64,000 nt of DNA from Gammaproteobacteria bacterium (GTDB taxonomy: Bacteria; Pseudomonadota; Gammaproteobacteria; Steroidobacterales; Steroidobacteraceae), in the NCBI GenBank assembly GCA_028293745.1, contig JAQGOF010000067.1, forward strand, positions 1-64,000. Direction: 5' to 3'. Numbering within the stretch: position 1 is the stretch's first letter; each line of letters starts with the position of its first letter. A model generated the notes under the pieces. It saw nothing but the letters and a program-made list of their open reading frames with translations, did not search any database and was not told the origin of the DNA. Positions 49,014-60,317 of this stretch are shown here, piece after piece. Both the position numbers and the translations under genes were made by a program.

Positions 49014-50429
49014 GTGTTCGAGCTGTCACGCGACTCCACCGTTGCATTGGTTGACCAGATCGCCGAGCGGGTCACGAGCCTGGTCGAGCACGGCCAGTTG
49101 CCGGCCGGCGCGCGGCTGCCATCGATCCGCAAGCTGGCCAAGCTCGTCGGGGCGAGCCCCTTCACGGTGGTCGATGCCTACGATCGGCTGGTGGCCCGCG
49201 GAGTCATCGAGTCGCGTGCCGGGCGGGGCTTTTTCGTCTGCGGGCGGCGCCTGGCGACTCCCCTCCTCGCCATCGAGGCCTTGGTCGATTCGGCGGCCGA
49301 TCCGGGCTCCGATGCACTCGCGCTCGCGCGCATGTCGCTGTCCCACTCCTCGGACATCATCGCCGCAGGCTCCGGATTTCTACCCGAGAACTGGCTGATG
49401 GAAGCCGTGCCGGGCGCGGTGCTCAATCGTCTGTCGCGCGGCCGCCGGCCTCAGGCGTGGATGCAATGCGCGCCCCAGGGGCTGTTCGAGCTGCGCGAGC
49501 AGATCGCCGCGCGGCTGGTGCAACACGGCATAGCCGCCGGAGCCGCGAATATCGTTACGACTTTCGGCGCCTCTCAGGCATTCGACCTGCTGGGACGCAT
49601 CCTGTTTGCACCCGGAGATGCGGTGCTCGTGGAAGACCCAGGCTATTTCGTGCTGTTCGAACAGCTCAGGGGTCAGCACGTCAACCTCGTCCCGATTCCA
49701 CGGACCGCGGCGGGACCTGACCTGGACGCTCTCGAGAACGCCTGCCGCACCCATCGGCCACGCGCCTTCTTCACGCAGACGCTGCTGCACAATCCGACAG
49801 GCTCCAACAGCGCGCCGGCCAATTGTCACCGGGTGTTGTCGCTCGCGGAGCAATTCCACTTCGCTGTCATCGAGGACGATGTGTATGGTGACCTGCATGC
49901 CGGACCGGCAGTGCGGCTCGCGCAGATTGACGGCCTGCGGCATGTCATTCACGTAGGCAGCTTCACGAAGCTCATTGGTCCGGCGCTGCGAGTCGGTTTC
50001 GTCGCAGCTGAGCCGGCGCTGATCGCACAGATCGTCGAACGCAAGGTGTTATCGGTGCTCTCGGGATCAGCACTGCTCGAAGGTTTCGTCTCCGAAGTGC
50101 TTGACAGCGGCCGCTATCGAAAGCACGTGGACACCGTCCGGACGCGCCTGTCTCGTATGAGGCGCGATGCGCGCCAAGCTCTGGAGCGGGCCGGGGTTAC
50201 GTTCGAGAGTGCCGGGGGGGAAGGAATCTTCCTCTGGGGCCGCGTCCCTGATCGCGCGCCCGTGGACAAGCTGGTCCGCGACGCCAGGGAGCACTCCATC
50301 CTGCTGGCCAAGGGCTCTCTGTTCTCACCGTCGAGAGGTTGCGGCCAATGGCTGCGCTTCAACGTCGCGCACAGCACAGCGCCTGCGCTCATCCGATTTC
50401 TGGGTAACGCCCTCAGCGAAGCTGCCTGA
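49014..50429 (+). CDS. MocR-type (GntR HTH + aminotransferase) PLP-dependent regulator
   Basis: GntR HTH LPAGARLPSIRKLAKLVGASPFTVVDAYDRLVARGVIESRAGRGFFV followed by class I aminotransferase domain with LHVGSFTKLI-like Lys motif (IHVGSFTKLIGPALRVGF). Confidence 0.93.
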   Translation: MFELSRDSTVALVDQIAERVTSLVEHGQLPAGARLPSIRKLAKLVGASPFTVVDAYDRLVARGVIESRAGRGFFVCGRRLATPLLAIEALVDSAADPGSDALALARMSLSHSSDIIAAGSGFLPENWLMEAVPGAVLNRLSRGRRPQAWMQCAPQGLFELREQIAARLVQHGIAAGAANIVTTFGASQAFDLLGRILFAPGDAVLVEDPGYFVLFEQLRGQHVNLVPIPRTAAGPDLDALENACRTHRPRAFFTQTLLHNPTGSNSAPANCHRVLSLAEQFHFAVIEDDVYGDLHAGPAVRLAQIDGLRHVIHVGSFTKLIGPALRVGFVAAEPALIAQIVERKVLSVLSGSALLEGFVSEVLDSGRYRKHVDTVRTRLSRMRRDARQALERAGVTFESAGGEGIFLWGRVPDRAPVDKLVRDAREHSILLAKGSLFSPSRGCGQWLRFNVAHSTAPALIRFLGNALSEAA

Positions 50430-50505
50430 ACCATTACCTGCATGCTGGAACGCAGCAGGCGCATCATTAGTCAGACAGGCCCCCGGGACACATGGGTAAA
50501 CTGGC

Positions 50506-51114
50506 GTGATGTTCCGCACAATACCGCCCGTCACCCGGGCGATCATCATCGCAAACGTCCTCGTGTTCCTGCTCGAGCAGGTCACCCCGGGCACGTTCAT
50601 CGACCTGTTCGCCTTGTGGCCGCTCGGCCCGCTGTTTCATCCCTGGCAGGTTGTCACGTACGCCTTCCTGCACGACCCGCGCAACATTCTGCACATCCTC
50701 TTCAATATGTTTGCGCTGTACATGTTCGGCGGCGCGCTCGAGGGCTTTTGGGGCAGCCGGCGATTCGCGGTGTTTTACTTCGCAAGCGTCCTGGCGGCAG
50801 CGGGAACTGAGCTCCTGGTCCTGACCGAGTCGAAGGTCGTGGAGCCGGTGATCGGCGCCTCCGGCGGTGTCTTCGGCCTGCTGCTGGGATTCGCCTGGTT
50901 CTTCCCGCGCCAGAGGCTGATGCTGCTGTTTCCACCCATCCCGATGCCCGCCTGGTTGTTCGTAACAGTCTACGGCGTGCTCGAGCTGGTGTTGGGTGTC
51001 ACCGGCGCGCAGGACAGTGTTGCTCACTTCGCGCACCTCGGCGGCATGCTGGGCGGGGCCATCATGATCCTGCTGTGGCGGACGCGAGACAGTGATAGAA
51101 GCGCTTTGCGCTGA
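50506..51114 (+). CDS. Rhomboid-family intramembrane serine protease
   Basis: HILFNMFALYMFGGALEGFWGSRRFAVFYF...GASGGVFGLLLGFAWF (GxSG)...AHLGGMLGGAI. Confidence 0.93.
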   Translation: MMFRTIPPVTRAIIIANVLVFLLEQVTPGTFIDLFALWPLGPLFHPWQVVTYAFLHDPRNILHILFNMFALYMFGGALEGFWGSRRFAVFYFASVLAAAGTELLVLTESKVVEPVIGASGGVFGLLLGFAWFFPRQRLMLLFPPIPMPAWLFVTVYGVLELVLGVTGAQDSVAHFAHLGGMLGGAIMILLWRTRDSDRSALR

Positions 51115-51183
51115 TACAATCCGCGCCCGAAAGGAACCGGGAGGGAACTTTTGTGCCTGACCCTCCCTCTAGAGCGCCATCGT

Positions 51184-52107
<924 letters not shown>

Positions 52108-52162
52108 TTCGTCTGAAGGCACTCACAAGACGAGCCTGGTCCATCTTAAAGAAAGGGACTCC

Positions 52163-52897
52163 ATGCGTAACGTGGGCATCATCATGCGCCGCGAGCTTGC
52201 AAGTTACTTTGCGACGCCGCTCGCCTATGTCTTCATCCTGATCTTCCTGCTGCTCGCGAATGCCTTCACCTTCTATCTCGGGGGCTTTTTCGAGCGCGGC
52301 CAGGCCGATCTGCAGTGGTTCTTCTACTGGCATCCGTGGCTGTACCTGTTCCTGATCCCGGCCATCTCCATGCGCCTGTGGGCCGAGGAGCGCAAGTCCG
52401 GCAGCATCGAGCTGCTCATGACCCAGCCAGTGACGCTGTGGGAAGCCGTGCTGGGCAAATACTTTGCCGCCTGGCTCTTCGCGGCCCTGGCGCTCGTCCT
52501 GACATTCCCGATGTGGATCACGGTCAACTACCTGGGCAAGCCCGACAACGGCACCATCCTGGCTGCCTACATCGGCAGCCTGCTGCTCGCCGGCGGCTAT
52601 CTCGCCATCGGCTCGTGCATGTCCGCGCTGACCAACAACCAGGTCATCGCCTTCATCCTGGGGGTGGTCGCGTGTTTCGTCGTGCTGCTTGCGGGGTTCC
52701 CGCTGGTGCTGGATGCATTCCGCAGCTGGGCACCGCAATGGTTCGTGGATGCCATTGCCTCGCTGTCATTCCTCACGCACTTCGATTCCATCAAGAAAGG
52801 CGTGATCGACGTGCGCGACCTGTTGTATTTCGGGATGTTGGGCGCGTTCTTCCTGCTCGCGACCTCCATCGCGCTCGACTTGCGCAAAGCACACTAG
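52163..52897 (+). CDS. ABC-2 type permease (GldF-like)
   Basis: Multi-TM; RNVGIIMRRELASYFATPLAYVFILIFLLLANAFTFYLGGFFERGQ; downstream of the ATPase. Confidence 0.9.
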   Translation: MRNVGIIMRRELASYFATPLAYVFILIFLLLANAFTFYLGGFFERGQADLQWFFYWHPWLYLFLIPAISMRLWAEERKSGSIELLMTQPVTLWEAVLGKYFAAWLFAALALVLTFPMWITVNYLGKPDNGTILAAYIGSLLLAGGYLAIGSCMSALTNNQVIAFILGVVACFVVLLAGFPLVLDAFRSWAPQWFVDAIASLSFLTHFDSIKKGVIDVRDLLYFGMLGAFFLLATSIALDLRKAH

Positions 52898-52911
52898 CCG
52901 GACCCTACCCT

Positions 52912-54828
52912 ATGACGAATCGCTCGACACTCGGTGGCAGCGCACTCCTCGCGCTAGCTCTCCTGCTCGTGGGTCTCACGGTCCTCTTCGATCACGCCTT
53001 GCGCGGCTGGCGGCTGGACCTGACGGCCAATCATCTCTACACCACCGCGCCCGGTACCGATCGCATCCTGAAGAGCCTCAGGGAGCCGATCAACCTGTAC
53101 TTCTTCTACTCGGAGAAGCCGGCGACACAGATGCCGGACATCGCCACCTACGGGGTGCGCGTGCGGGAGTTCCTCGAAGAGATCGTGGCGCGCTCGGGCG
53201 GCAAGGTCCGGCTGCACGTCGTGGACCCGCAACCCTTCTCCGAGGACGAGGACCGCGCCTCGGAACTGGGAGTGCGGGGCAAGCCCCTGGATGCCGCCGG
53301 CAACCAGTTGTATTTCGGCCTGGCCGGGACCAACTCCACCGACGGCCACCAGGCCATCGAGTTCTTCGATCCCAAGAAAGAAGAGTTTCTCGAATACGAC
53401 ATCGTCAAGCTGGTCTACCAGCTGGCGAGCCCCAAGAAGCCGGTGGTCGGCTGGCTGTCGAGCCTGCCGATGGCGACCGGATTCGATCAGCAGACCGGGC
53501 AGATGCGCGAGCCGTGGGCGGTCTACAGCCAGGCGCAGCAGCTGTTCGATGTACGGCCCGTCGATGCGGCCTCGGGCAAGATCGATCCTGACCTCAGCGT
53601 GCTCGTGATCGCGCATCCGAAGAACCTGACCCCTGCGATGCAATTTGCAATCGATCAGTACGCCCTGCGCGGCGGACACGTCGCGATGTTCGTGGACCCG
53701 CTGGCCGATGCCGATCAGTCCGGGGCCGACCCGCAGAATCCGATGGCCGCCATGTCGGCCGATAAATCCTCGCAACCCGGACCCCTGCTCGCGGCGTGGG
53801 GCGTGCAGTTCAATCCCAAGCAGGTGGTCGCCGACCGGGGCCACGCGCTGCAGGTGTCAACGCGCCAGAGCGAGAGCCCGGTGCTGCACCTGGGGGTTCT
53901 CGGCCTGAATTCCAGCGACTTCACGGCTGGCGATGTCATCACGGCCGGCCTGTCGAGTATCAACGTGGCCACCGCCGGCAACCTCGAGCAGGTAAAAGGC
54001 GCGCAGACGAAGTTCGAGCCGCTGTTGGTCTCGAGCGCCGATGCGGCACTGCTCCCCACGGAGCGGTTCCAGATGCTGTTTGATCCGAACACGCTACGGG
54101 ACGGATTCAAGCCGACCGGCAAACGGTACGTAATGGGTGCCCGGGTGATCGGTAACGTCAAGACGGCGTTCCCCGCAGGGCCGCCGGCCGGCGTAACGCT
54201 GCCCGCGGGCCGGAGCGCGCTCAAGGAGTCCGCCAAGCCTCTCAACCTCGTCGTGTACGCCGATACCGACATGTTGACCGACTACCTGTGGGTGCATGCC
54301 CAGAGCGTGTTCGGGCAACGGGTCGAGCAGGTGTTTGCCAACAACGGCGACCTCGTCCTCAACACGCTCGACAACCTCGCGGGGAGCGCGGACCTGATCA
54401 GCGTGCGCGGCCGGGCGAGCTTCTCGCGTCCCTTCGACCGGGTGGAGCGGCTGCGCCACATCGCCGATGACCAGTTCCGTGCCAAGGAACAGGAGCTGGA
54501 GAAACAACTGCGTGACACCGAAGAGAAGCTCACGGCGCTGCAATCGCGCCGCAACGACAAGTCAGCCATGATCCTCAGCCCCGAGCAGGAAAAGGAGCTC
54601 GACAACTTCCAGGACGAGAAGCTGCGGATCCGCAAAGAGCTGCGGGCCGTCCGGGCCGGTCTCGACAAGGACATCAAGGGACTGGGTAACGAGCTGAAGA
54701 TCGTGAACATCATCGTGGTCCCGATTGTCTTTGCCGTGGTCGCCCTGCTCGTCGGGTTGTGGCGCAAACGGCAGCATCCCCCCGCTGTGACGCCCTTGAG
54801 CATGAAGGCCAAGGAGGCGCAGCCATGA
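52912..54828 (+). CDS. GldG-like ABC-transporter-associated protein
   Basis: MTNRSTLGGSALLALALLLVGLTVLFDHALRGWRLDLTANHLYTTAPGTDRILKSLREPINLYFFYSEKPA; N- and C-terminal TM segments; internal start within the longer ORF. Confidence 0.9.
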   Translation: MTNRSTLGGSALLALALLLVGLTVLFDHALRGWRLDLTANHLYTTAPGTDRILKSLREPINLYFFYSEKPATQMPDIATYGVRVREFLEEIVARSGGKVRLHVVDPQPFSEDEDRASELGVRGKPLDAAGNQLYFGLAGTNSTDGHQAIEFFDPKKEEFLEYDIVKLVYQLASPKKPVVGWLSSLPMATGFDQQTGQMREPWAVYSQAQQLFDVRPVDAASGKIDPDLSVLVIAHPKNLTPAMQFAIDQYALRGGHVAMFVDPLADADQSGADPQNPMAAMSADKSSQPGPLLAAWGVQFNPKQVVADRGHALQVSTRQSESPVLHLGVLGLNSSDFTAGDVITAGLSSINVATAGNLEQVKGAQTKFEPLLVSSADAALLPTERFQMLFDPNTLRDGFKPTGKRYVMGARVIGNVKTAFPAGPPAGVTLPAGRSALKESAKPLNLVVYADTDMLTDYLWVHAQSVFGQRVEQVFANNGDLVLNTLDNLAGSADLISVRGRASFSRPFDRVERLRHIADDQFRAKEQELEKQLRDTEEKLTALQSRRNDKSAMILSPEQEKELDNFQDEKLRIRKELRAVRAGLDKDIKGLGNELKIVNIIVVPIVFAVVALLVGLWRKRQHPPAVTPLSMKAKEAQP

Positions 54829-55955
54829 CTGCACGCCGTGTCACCATCCTCCTGATCGCCGGCGTGCTGGTGATCGTGCTGGCGGTGTGGCTGTCGTCAA
54901 AGCGGCAAGTCGAGCGCGGCACACTGGCTGGCGACCCCGTTGTGGCCGGGCTGGAAAAAAGCTCGCTCAACTCCATCACCGAAGTGCGTCTGAGCAAGGG
55001 CGACGGAACCAAGACGACTCTCAAGAAAGGGGCGACGGACTGGAGCGTCGGCGAGCGCGACTACCCCGCGGATTCGGGCAAGGTTCGCAAGCTGCTGCTG
55101 GACCTCGCCGCGTTGAACGTGGTGGAGGAGAAAACCCGCACGCCGGATTACTACCCTGCGCTCGGGGTCGAGGACACTACTTCGGCCAAGGCTACTGGAA
55201 CCCGTGTCGATGCGGTCACAGGGGCGAAAACCTACAGCGTGATCGTCGGCAAATCCTCTGGGGCGAAATCCGGGTATGTGCGCGTAGTCAACACGCCGCA
55301 GAGCTTCCTGGCGGCACCGCTGATCACCCTCGATGCCGATCCGCGACGGTGGCTGGATCACACGTTGATCGATATTCCACAGGATCGGGTCAAGGAGTTT
55401 GCGGTGAAGCCCGCTCAGGGACCTGCGTATACCGCCACTCGCCCGAACAAGGACCAGGCCGACTTCACGGTCGCCGAGGTGCCGAAAGGCCGCGAATTGA
55501 GCAGCCCTGCCGCGGCGGATCCCATTGCCGGATCGCTCGCCAGCGTCTCACTGGATGACGTGCAGCACGCGCCACAGACACCTCCGGCGGGAGTGTCGCA
55601 CGCGGTTTTCAGCACCTTCGACGGACTGAAGATCGATGTCGCAGGCCGCAAGGAAGGCACCAAAACGCTCGTGTCCTTCACGCCGAGCTCGACTGCCAAG
55701 GAAACGGAAGCCGAGGCGAAGACGCTCGCAGCGCGCCTCAACGGCTGGGAGTTTGAAATCCCGAGCTACAAGTACGACGGCCTGTTCCGGCCGTTGGATG
55801 ACCTGCTGAAGAAGCCGGAGCCGGCAGCGAAAGGAGCCAAGGGCAAGGCGGGCGACAAGGAGGCCGCGAAGGACGGTCAGAAGCCTGGCAAAGCTGGCAA
55901 GAAGTCGACGCCAGCGCCCGCCGCCGATGCGGCGCCACCGGGTCCCGGCAAGTAA
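54825..55955 (+). CDS. DUF4340-type protein of the Gld-like ABC cluster
   Basis: MTARRVTILLIAGVLVIVLAVWL...VERGTLAGDPVVAGLEKSSLNSITEVRLSKGDGTKTTLKKGATDWSVGERDYPADSGKVRKLLLDLA; ATGA-coupled to GldG-like gene. Confidence 0.87.
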   Translation: MTARRVTILLIAGVLVIVLAVWLSSKRQVERGTLAGDPVVAGLEKSSLNSITEVRLSKGDGTKTTLKKGATDWSVGERDYPADSGKVRKLLLDLAALNVVEEKTRTPDYYPALGVEDTTSAKATGTRVDAVTGAKTYSVIVGKSSGAKSGYVRVVNTPQSFLAAPLITLDADPRRWLDHTLIDIPQDRVKEFAVKPAQGPAYTATRPNKDQADFTVAEVPKGRELSSPAAADPIAGSLASVSLDDVQHAPQTPPAGVSHAVFSTFDGLKIDVAGRKEGTKTLVSFTPSSTAKETEAEAKTLAARLNGWEFEIPSYKYDGLFRPLDDLLKKPEPAAKGAKGKAGDKEAAKDGQKPGKAGKKSTPAPAADAAPPGPGK

Positions 55956-55965
55956 CAGCAGCAAG

Positions 55966-57033
55966 TCAGCGCGCGCGGGCCAGCAGCAGCAAAGTCACCG
56001 TTGCCAGCAACGCTGTTGGCAACCACGCGAGCAGCACCGGGTTGAGATCGAACACCACGGTGCCGCTGTCGATCAGCCGCTGCAGCAGGAACAGCGCGAT
56101 ACCAGCCACCAGCCCCATCAACATGCGCGTGCCCGCCCCCGCCGAGCGCAGTGACCCCAACACGAACGGGATCGCCAGCAGCACCGAGAACAGGATCGCA
56201 ACCGTGCGCGCGAGCCGCGACGAAAACGCGAACAGGTAGTCGCGCGCGCTCAGAGAATTGGCCTGCATGTAGCGGATCAGCTTCAACAACGCGCGGCTGT
56301 TGAGCTGCGCCGGACTCTCAACCGCTAGACCCAGAAATCCCGCCGTGACATTCGATTCCAGCACCCGTTGACCGGGCGGCGGCGCGATCACGCGCTCCGG
56401 GGTAAAGCGCGACTCGGTGTAGTCGGTCAACAGCCAGGTGCGATTGGCTCCCGCAGTCGCACCCGCCGCGTGGCCTATCGCGCGCAGCCGGTGATCGGCC
56501 GAGAGCTCGAAAATCTGCATGCCACTGAACTGCCGCTGCCCCGATTGGCGCGCGACGTTGATGATGAGGTTTCCATCCCTCACCCACGCGCCGCTGCCGC
56601 CGCCGAAGCTGACATTATTGAATTTGCTGAACGCCTTCTGCTCCTTGGCCGCTTCGTGCAGCGGCGGAGCCATGACCTCTCCCAACAGCAGCTCCACGCC
56701 AATCAGAATCAGGCCGGCAATCGCAGCTGCTCCCGCGATGCGCTGGGTAGATACACCGGTCGCACGCACCACGACGAGCTCGCTGCCTCGCGCCAGCGAC
56801 CCCATGCCCAGCAGCGAGCCCATCAGCGCAGTGATCGGCAGCAGCTCGTAGGCCTGCTGCGGAAGATTGAGCAGTGTGAACCACAAGGCGCTGAGGGCGC
56901 TGTAGCGACCCACGCCAATGTCATCCTGCTGATCGATGAAAATGAACAGTCCCCCCAGAACGAGGAACACGGACATGACCATAAGCACCGATCCGATGAT
57001 GGTGCGCACGATGTATCGATCCAGGACGGTCAT
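55966..57033 (-). CDS. lptG: LPS export ABC transporter permease LptG
   Basis: MTVLDRYIVRTIIGSVLMVMSVFLVLGGLFIFIDQQDDIGVGRYSALSALWFTLLNLPQQAYELLPITALMGSLLGMGSLARGSELVVVRATGVS. Confidence 0.95.
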   Translation of the reverse strand: MTVLDRYIVRTIIGSVLMVMSVFLVLGGLFIFIDQQDDIGVGRYSALSALWFTLLNLPQQAYELLPITALMGSLLGMGSLARGSELVVVRATGVSTQRIAGAAAIAGLILIGVELLLGEVMAPPLHEAAKEQKAFSKFNNVSFGGGSGAWVRDGNLIINVARQSGQRQFSGMQIFELSADHRLRAIGHAAGATAGANRTWLLTDYTESRFTPERVIAPPPGQRVLESNVTAGFLGLAVESPAQLNSRALLKLIRYMQANSLSARDYLFAFSSRLARTVAILFSVLLAIPFVLGSLRSAGAGTRMLMGLVAGIALFLLQRLIDSGTVVFDLNPVLLAWLPTALLATVTLLLLARAR

Positions 57034-58115
57034 GAGCGAAGTCTCAAGCGCAAATTCGCCAGCATGCGCGGACCCGCGATGAAGGCGAGGGCCAGCAACA
57101 CGATCGCGGCATGGGTCCACCACAGACCCAGGAATTCAGGAATCGTACCGCGTGCCAGCCAGACTCTGCCGGCCGAGACCAGGTTGGAGTACGCGAAATA
57201 CACCACGATCGTGAGCCACACACGCGAGTAGCGTCCCTGACGAGGCCGTAAGCGTGCGAGCGGCACGGCGATCAATGTGAGAACCAGACACATCGTGGGC
57301 AGCGCGATCCGCCAATGCAGCTCGGCTCGCTTTTCGGGATCCCTCGAGCCGATCAGGTCTTGCGTAGGCTGTGCTTCGATATTTTTGACCACATCGGAAG
57401 GTGTCGGCACCTGAATGGGAACCACGTGCTCGGCGAAGCGGACGATTCGAAATTGCGGGCTTCCGGGCACGCCTTCGAAACGTTCACCGTCATACAGCGT
57501 GATCGTGTGTGTCATGCCATCCGCCGTGACGGAGTGACGCGCGCGCTCGGCCAGCGCAACTTCGACGCGCGGACCGCGGTTATGTTCGACGAACACATTG
57601 CCAAGTGTGCCATCCGGATTCACGTCTTCCGCATAGACAACCGCACTGCCACCGAAAGTGCGGAATTTCCCTGGCGCAATTGCCGCAAAACGACCCGCGC
57701 GCGCGGCCGCGCTCCTGAGGCTGAGAGTGCGAGCTGTAGCGTCGGGTGAGAGCGAAAGCGTCAGCCACGCCAACCCGGCCGCCACGACGATCGCCAACAG
57801 AGCAACGGGCGTGTAGACGGTACCCGGGCCCACGCCACAGGCGAGTGCAGCCGCCATTTCACTGTCGTGGTACATACGGCCAAACGCCAATACCACGCCC
57901 AGGAGCAGGCCCACCGGGATCAGAATGCTCAGGTTCTGCAATGCGCCCAGCCAGATCAGCTGCAGCACGACGCCCTGCGGAAACTGGTTGACGGCGGCTC
58001 GCTCCAGCACAACGGCGACCTGGTTGGCCAGCAGAATGACCAGCAGGACCGCGGTCACGACCACGGAGGCCACCACCACTTCCCGAAAAATGTAGCGCCC
58101 GAGGATTTTCCCCAA
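57030..58115 (-). CDS. lptF: LPS export ABC transporter permease LptF
   Basis: MGKILGRYIFREVVVASVVVTAVLLVILLANQVAVVLERAAVNQFPQGVVLQLIWLGALQNLSILIPVGLLLGVVLAFGRMYHDSEMAAALACGVG. Confidence 0.95.
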   Translation of the reverse strand: MGKILGRYIFREVVVASVVVTAVLLVILLANQVAVVLERAAVNQFPQGVVLQLIWLGALQNLSILIPVGLLLGVVLAFGRMYHDSEMAAALACGVGPGTVYTPVALLAIVVAAGLAWLTLSLSPDATARTLSLRSAAARAGRFAAIAPGKFRTFGGSAVVYAEDVNPDGTLGNVFVEHNRGPRVEVALAERARHSVTADGMTHTITLYDGERFEGVPGSPQFRIVRFAEHVVPIQVPTPSDVVKNIEAQPTQDLIGSRDPEKRAELHWRIALPTMCLVLTLIAVPLARLRPRQGRYSRVWLTIVVYFAYSNLVSAGRVWLARGTIPEFLGLWWTHAAIVLLALAFIAGPRMLANLRLRLRS

Positions 58116-58163
58116 CCGAAGGCTCGCTTAGTTACACTGGCAAAAATTTCAAGGGGAGATCGA

Positions 58164-59669
58164 ATGCAGTTCGAGGTCTGGGCCAAAGGATTGGCCACAC
58201 TCAGCGTTGATTGTATCGTTCTCGGTGTCTTCGAGGAGGGTGAGCTGCCAGAAGAGACGCATGGTATCGACTCGGCATCCAACGGGTACCTCAAGAAGCT
58301 GCTGGCCCGCGGGGACTTCTCCGGACGCACAGGGGAAACCCTGCTGCTCGCCGAAGTGCCCGGAATCGAAGCGTCCCGTGCTCTCCTGACGGGCCTCGGC
58401 GCAAAGAAGAGCTTCGGGCGCAAGAGTTGGCGCCGCTCGCTCGGCGCGGCCATGACCGCAATTTCCAAGACCCGGATTGCGAGCATTGCCGTGGCAATCG
58501 ACCGGCCGCCCCCGAAGGACCTCGACGACTATTATTTCGGGCGCGCAATCGCTGAAATCGTCGGCTCAACCCTGTACAGGGTCAACGATCTGAAGACGAC
58601 CAAGAAACCAAAAGCGGCGCCCTTGCAAAAAGTCCTGGCGGGACCGGTGCGCAAGGCCGGTGTGGAAGCTGCCGAGCGCGGGCTGGAACATGGACAAGCC
58701 GTGTCGTCCGCCGTGAGCCTGCAGCGCGACTTGGCCAATCTGCCTGCCAATGTCTGCACGCCGATTTACCTCGCGGACCAGGCACGCGCGCTCGCGAAGC
58801 AGTACACGTCACTGCGCGTCCAGGTTCTCGATGAAGCGGCTATCAAGAAGGAGAAGATGGGCTGCCTGCTCGCAGTCTCGCAGGGAAGTGCTCAGCCGCC
58901 GCGCTTCATCGTGCTCGAGCATCGCGTCGGCGGTCGCGGCGCCAAGGATGACAGCCCCCCTGTCGTACTCATCGGCAAGGGTGTGACCTTCGATACGGGT
59001 GGTATCTCGCTCAAAGACCCTCCCGGCATGGACGAGATGAAGTTCGATATGAGCGGGGCCGCTGCGGTGCTGGCATCGATGTCACTCGTCGCGAAGCTGC
59101 GCCTGCCGATGCGCGTCATCGGACTCGTCGGCGCAGTCGAAAACATGCCCAGTAGCCGGGCCGTCAAGCCGGGTGACATCGCAACGAGCGCTGCGGGACT
59201 GACAGTCGAGATTCTCAACACGGATGCGGAGGGCCGGCTCGTTCTGTGCGACGCGCTTCACTACTCGCGGCGCTTCAATCCCGCCATAGTCGTAGATATT
59301 GCGACATTGACCGGTGCGTGCGTCGTTGCACTGGGGCATCATCACTCAGGCGCCATGGGTAATGACGAAGATCTCGTGCATGAGCTCGTGGAGGCGGGTA
59401 TGCGTGCGGATGACCGGGCGTGGCAGTTGCCCCTCACCGATGAGTACGCCGACCAGTTGAAGAGCAACTTCGCGGATTTCGCGAATGTAGGTGGGCGCGA
59501 GGGTGGTGCCATTACGGCTGCGGCATTCCTGAGCAAGTTCACCAAGGGGCTCAAATGGGCGCATCTCGACGTCGCAGGGACCGCTTATCAGGGCGGTGCG
59601 CAGAAAGGCAGTACGGGCCGGCCAACGCCGTTGCTCGCAGACTTTCTTATCCGTCGCGCGGGCCTTTGA
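58164..59669 (+). CDS. pepA: Leucyl aminopeptidase (M17)
   Basis: GKGVTFDTGGISLKDPPGMDEMKFDMSGAAAVL, NTDAEGRLVLCDALHY; start at ATG 58164 rather than the longer ORF. Confidence 0.96.
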   Translation: MQFEVWAKGLATLSVDCIVLGVFEEGELPEETHGIDSASNGYLKKLLARGDFSGRTGETLLLAEVPGIEASRALLTGLGAKKSFGRKSWRRSLGAAMTAISKTRIASIAVAIDRPPPKDLDDYYFGRAIAEIVGSTLYRVNDLKTTKKPKAAPLQKVLAGPVRKAGVEAAERGLEHGQAVSSAVSLQRDLANLPANVCTPIYLADQARALAKQYTSLRVQVLDEAAIKKEKMGCLLAVSQGSAQPPRFIVLEHRVGGRGAKDDSPPVVLIGKGVTFDTGGISLKDPPGMDEMKFDMSGAAAVLASMSLVAKLRLPMRVIGLVGAVENMPSSRAVKPGDIATSAAGLTVEILNTDAEGRLVLCDALHYSRRFNPAIVVDIATLTGACVVALGHHHSGAMGNDEDLVHELVEAGMRADDRAWQLPLTDEYADQLKSNFADFANVGGREGGAITAAAFLSKFTKGLKWAHLDVAGTAYQGGAQKGSTGRPTPLLADFLIRRAGL

Positions 59670-59687
59670 CGAGGAACGGCGTCAGTC

Positions 59688-60224
59688 ATGCACGACAGCG
59701 CCGGCACGTCCGATTCTGCCGCCTCGAGCGACGGAAGTTCATCGCCGCTCGGCTCGTCAGGCGATAGCCAGGCGAGCCATGCCGTTGAAGGGTTGCGTGT
59801 CGATTTCTACATTCTCGATGAGTCCTCTGCCGGCGCGCGGTTGAAACTCGCCTGCAGATTGGCTGAGAAAGCCTATCTCGCGGCACAGACTGCGCTTGTG
59901 TGGCACACGGATGCCGAAGAGCTCAAGGCGTTCGATGATTTGCTGTGGACGTTCATGGACGGCAGTTTCGTGCCGCATGAGATGCTCACAGCGGGCGCAT
60001 CGAGCGAGGACACCCCTGTACTGCTGAGTGCCGGGACGGCGCCCCCTGCGGACATCGACATCATCATCAATCTCGCCCCGGAAGTGCCCACCTGCCTGTC
60101 GCGCACGCGGCGCATTGCCGAAATCATCGATGGCGACGATTCACGTCGCCGCGCCGGCCGGGCACGTTTCAAGGCCTATCGGGACCTGGGCATTCAGCCA
60201 GCATCCCACAACGTTCGCGCCTGA
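59688..60224 (+). CDS. holC: DNA polymerase III chi subunit
   Basis: VDFYILDESSAGARLKLACRLAEKAYLAAQTALVWHTDAEELKAFDDLLWTFMDGSFVPHE; canonical pepA-holC-valS order. Confidence 0.9.
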   Translation: MHDSAGTSDSAASSDGSSSPLGSSGDSQASHAVEGLRVDFYILDESSAGARLKLACRLAEKAYLAAQTALVWHTDAEELKAFDDLLWTFMDGSFVPHEMLTAGASSEDTPVLLSAGTAPPADIDIIINLAPEVPTCLSRTRRIAEIIDGDDSRRRAGRARFKAYRDLGIQPASHNVRA

Positions 60225-60317
60225 CGCCGCAGCCGGGGGCTGCACGTCACGGGCTATAATTTATACTCGGGCGGGTGGCGCCCTCTTCGCGCCTGCACAG
60301 GTCCCGAGCCATTATTG

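Noticed and set aside
57867-58163. N-terminal extension of the pepA ORF
   Set aside because: Extension is antisense to lptF; the canonical PepA start is the ATG at 58164 after an RBS-like AAGGGGAGA.
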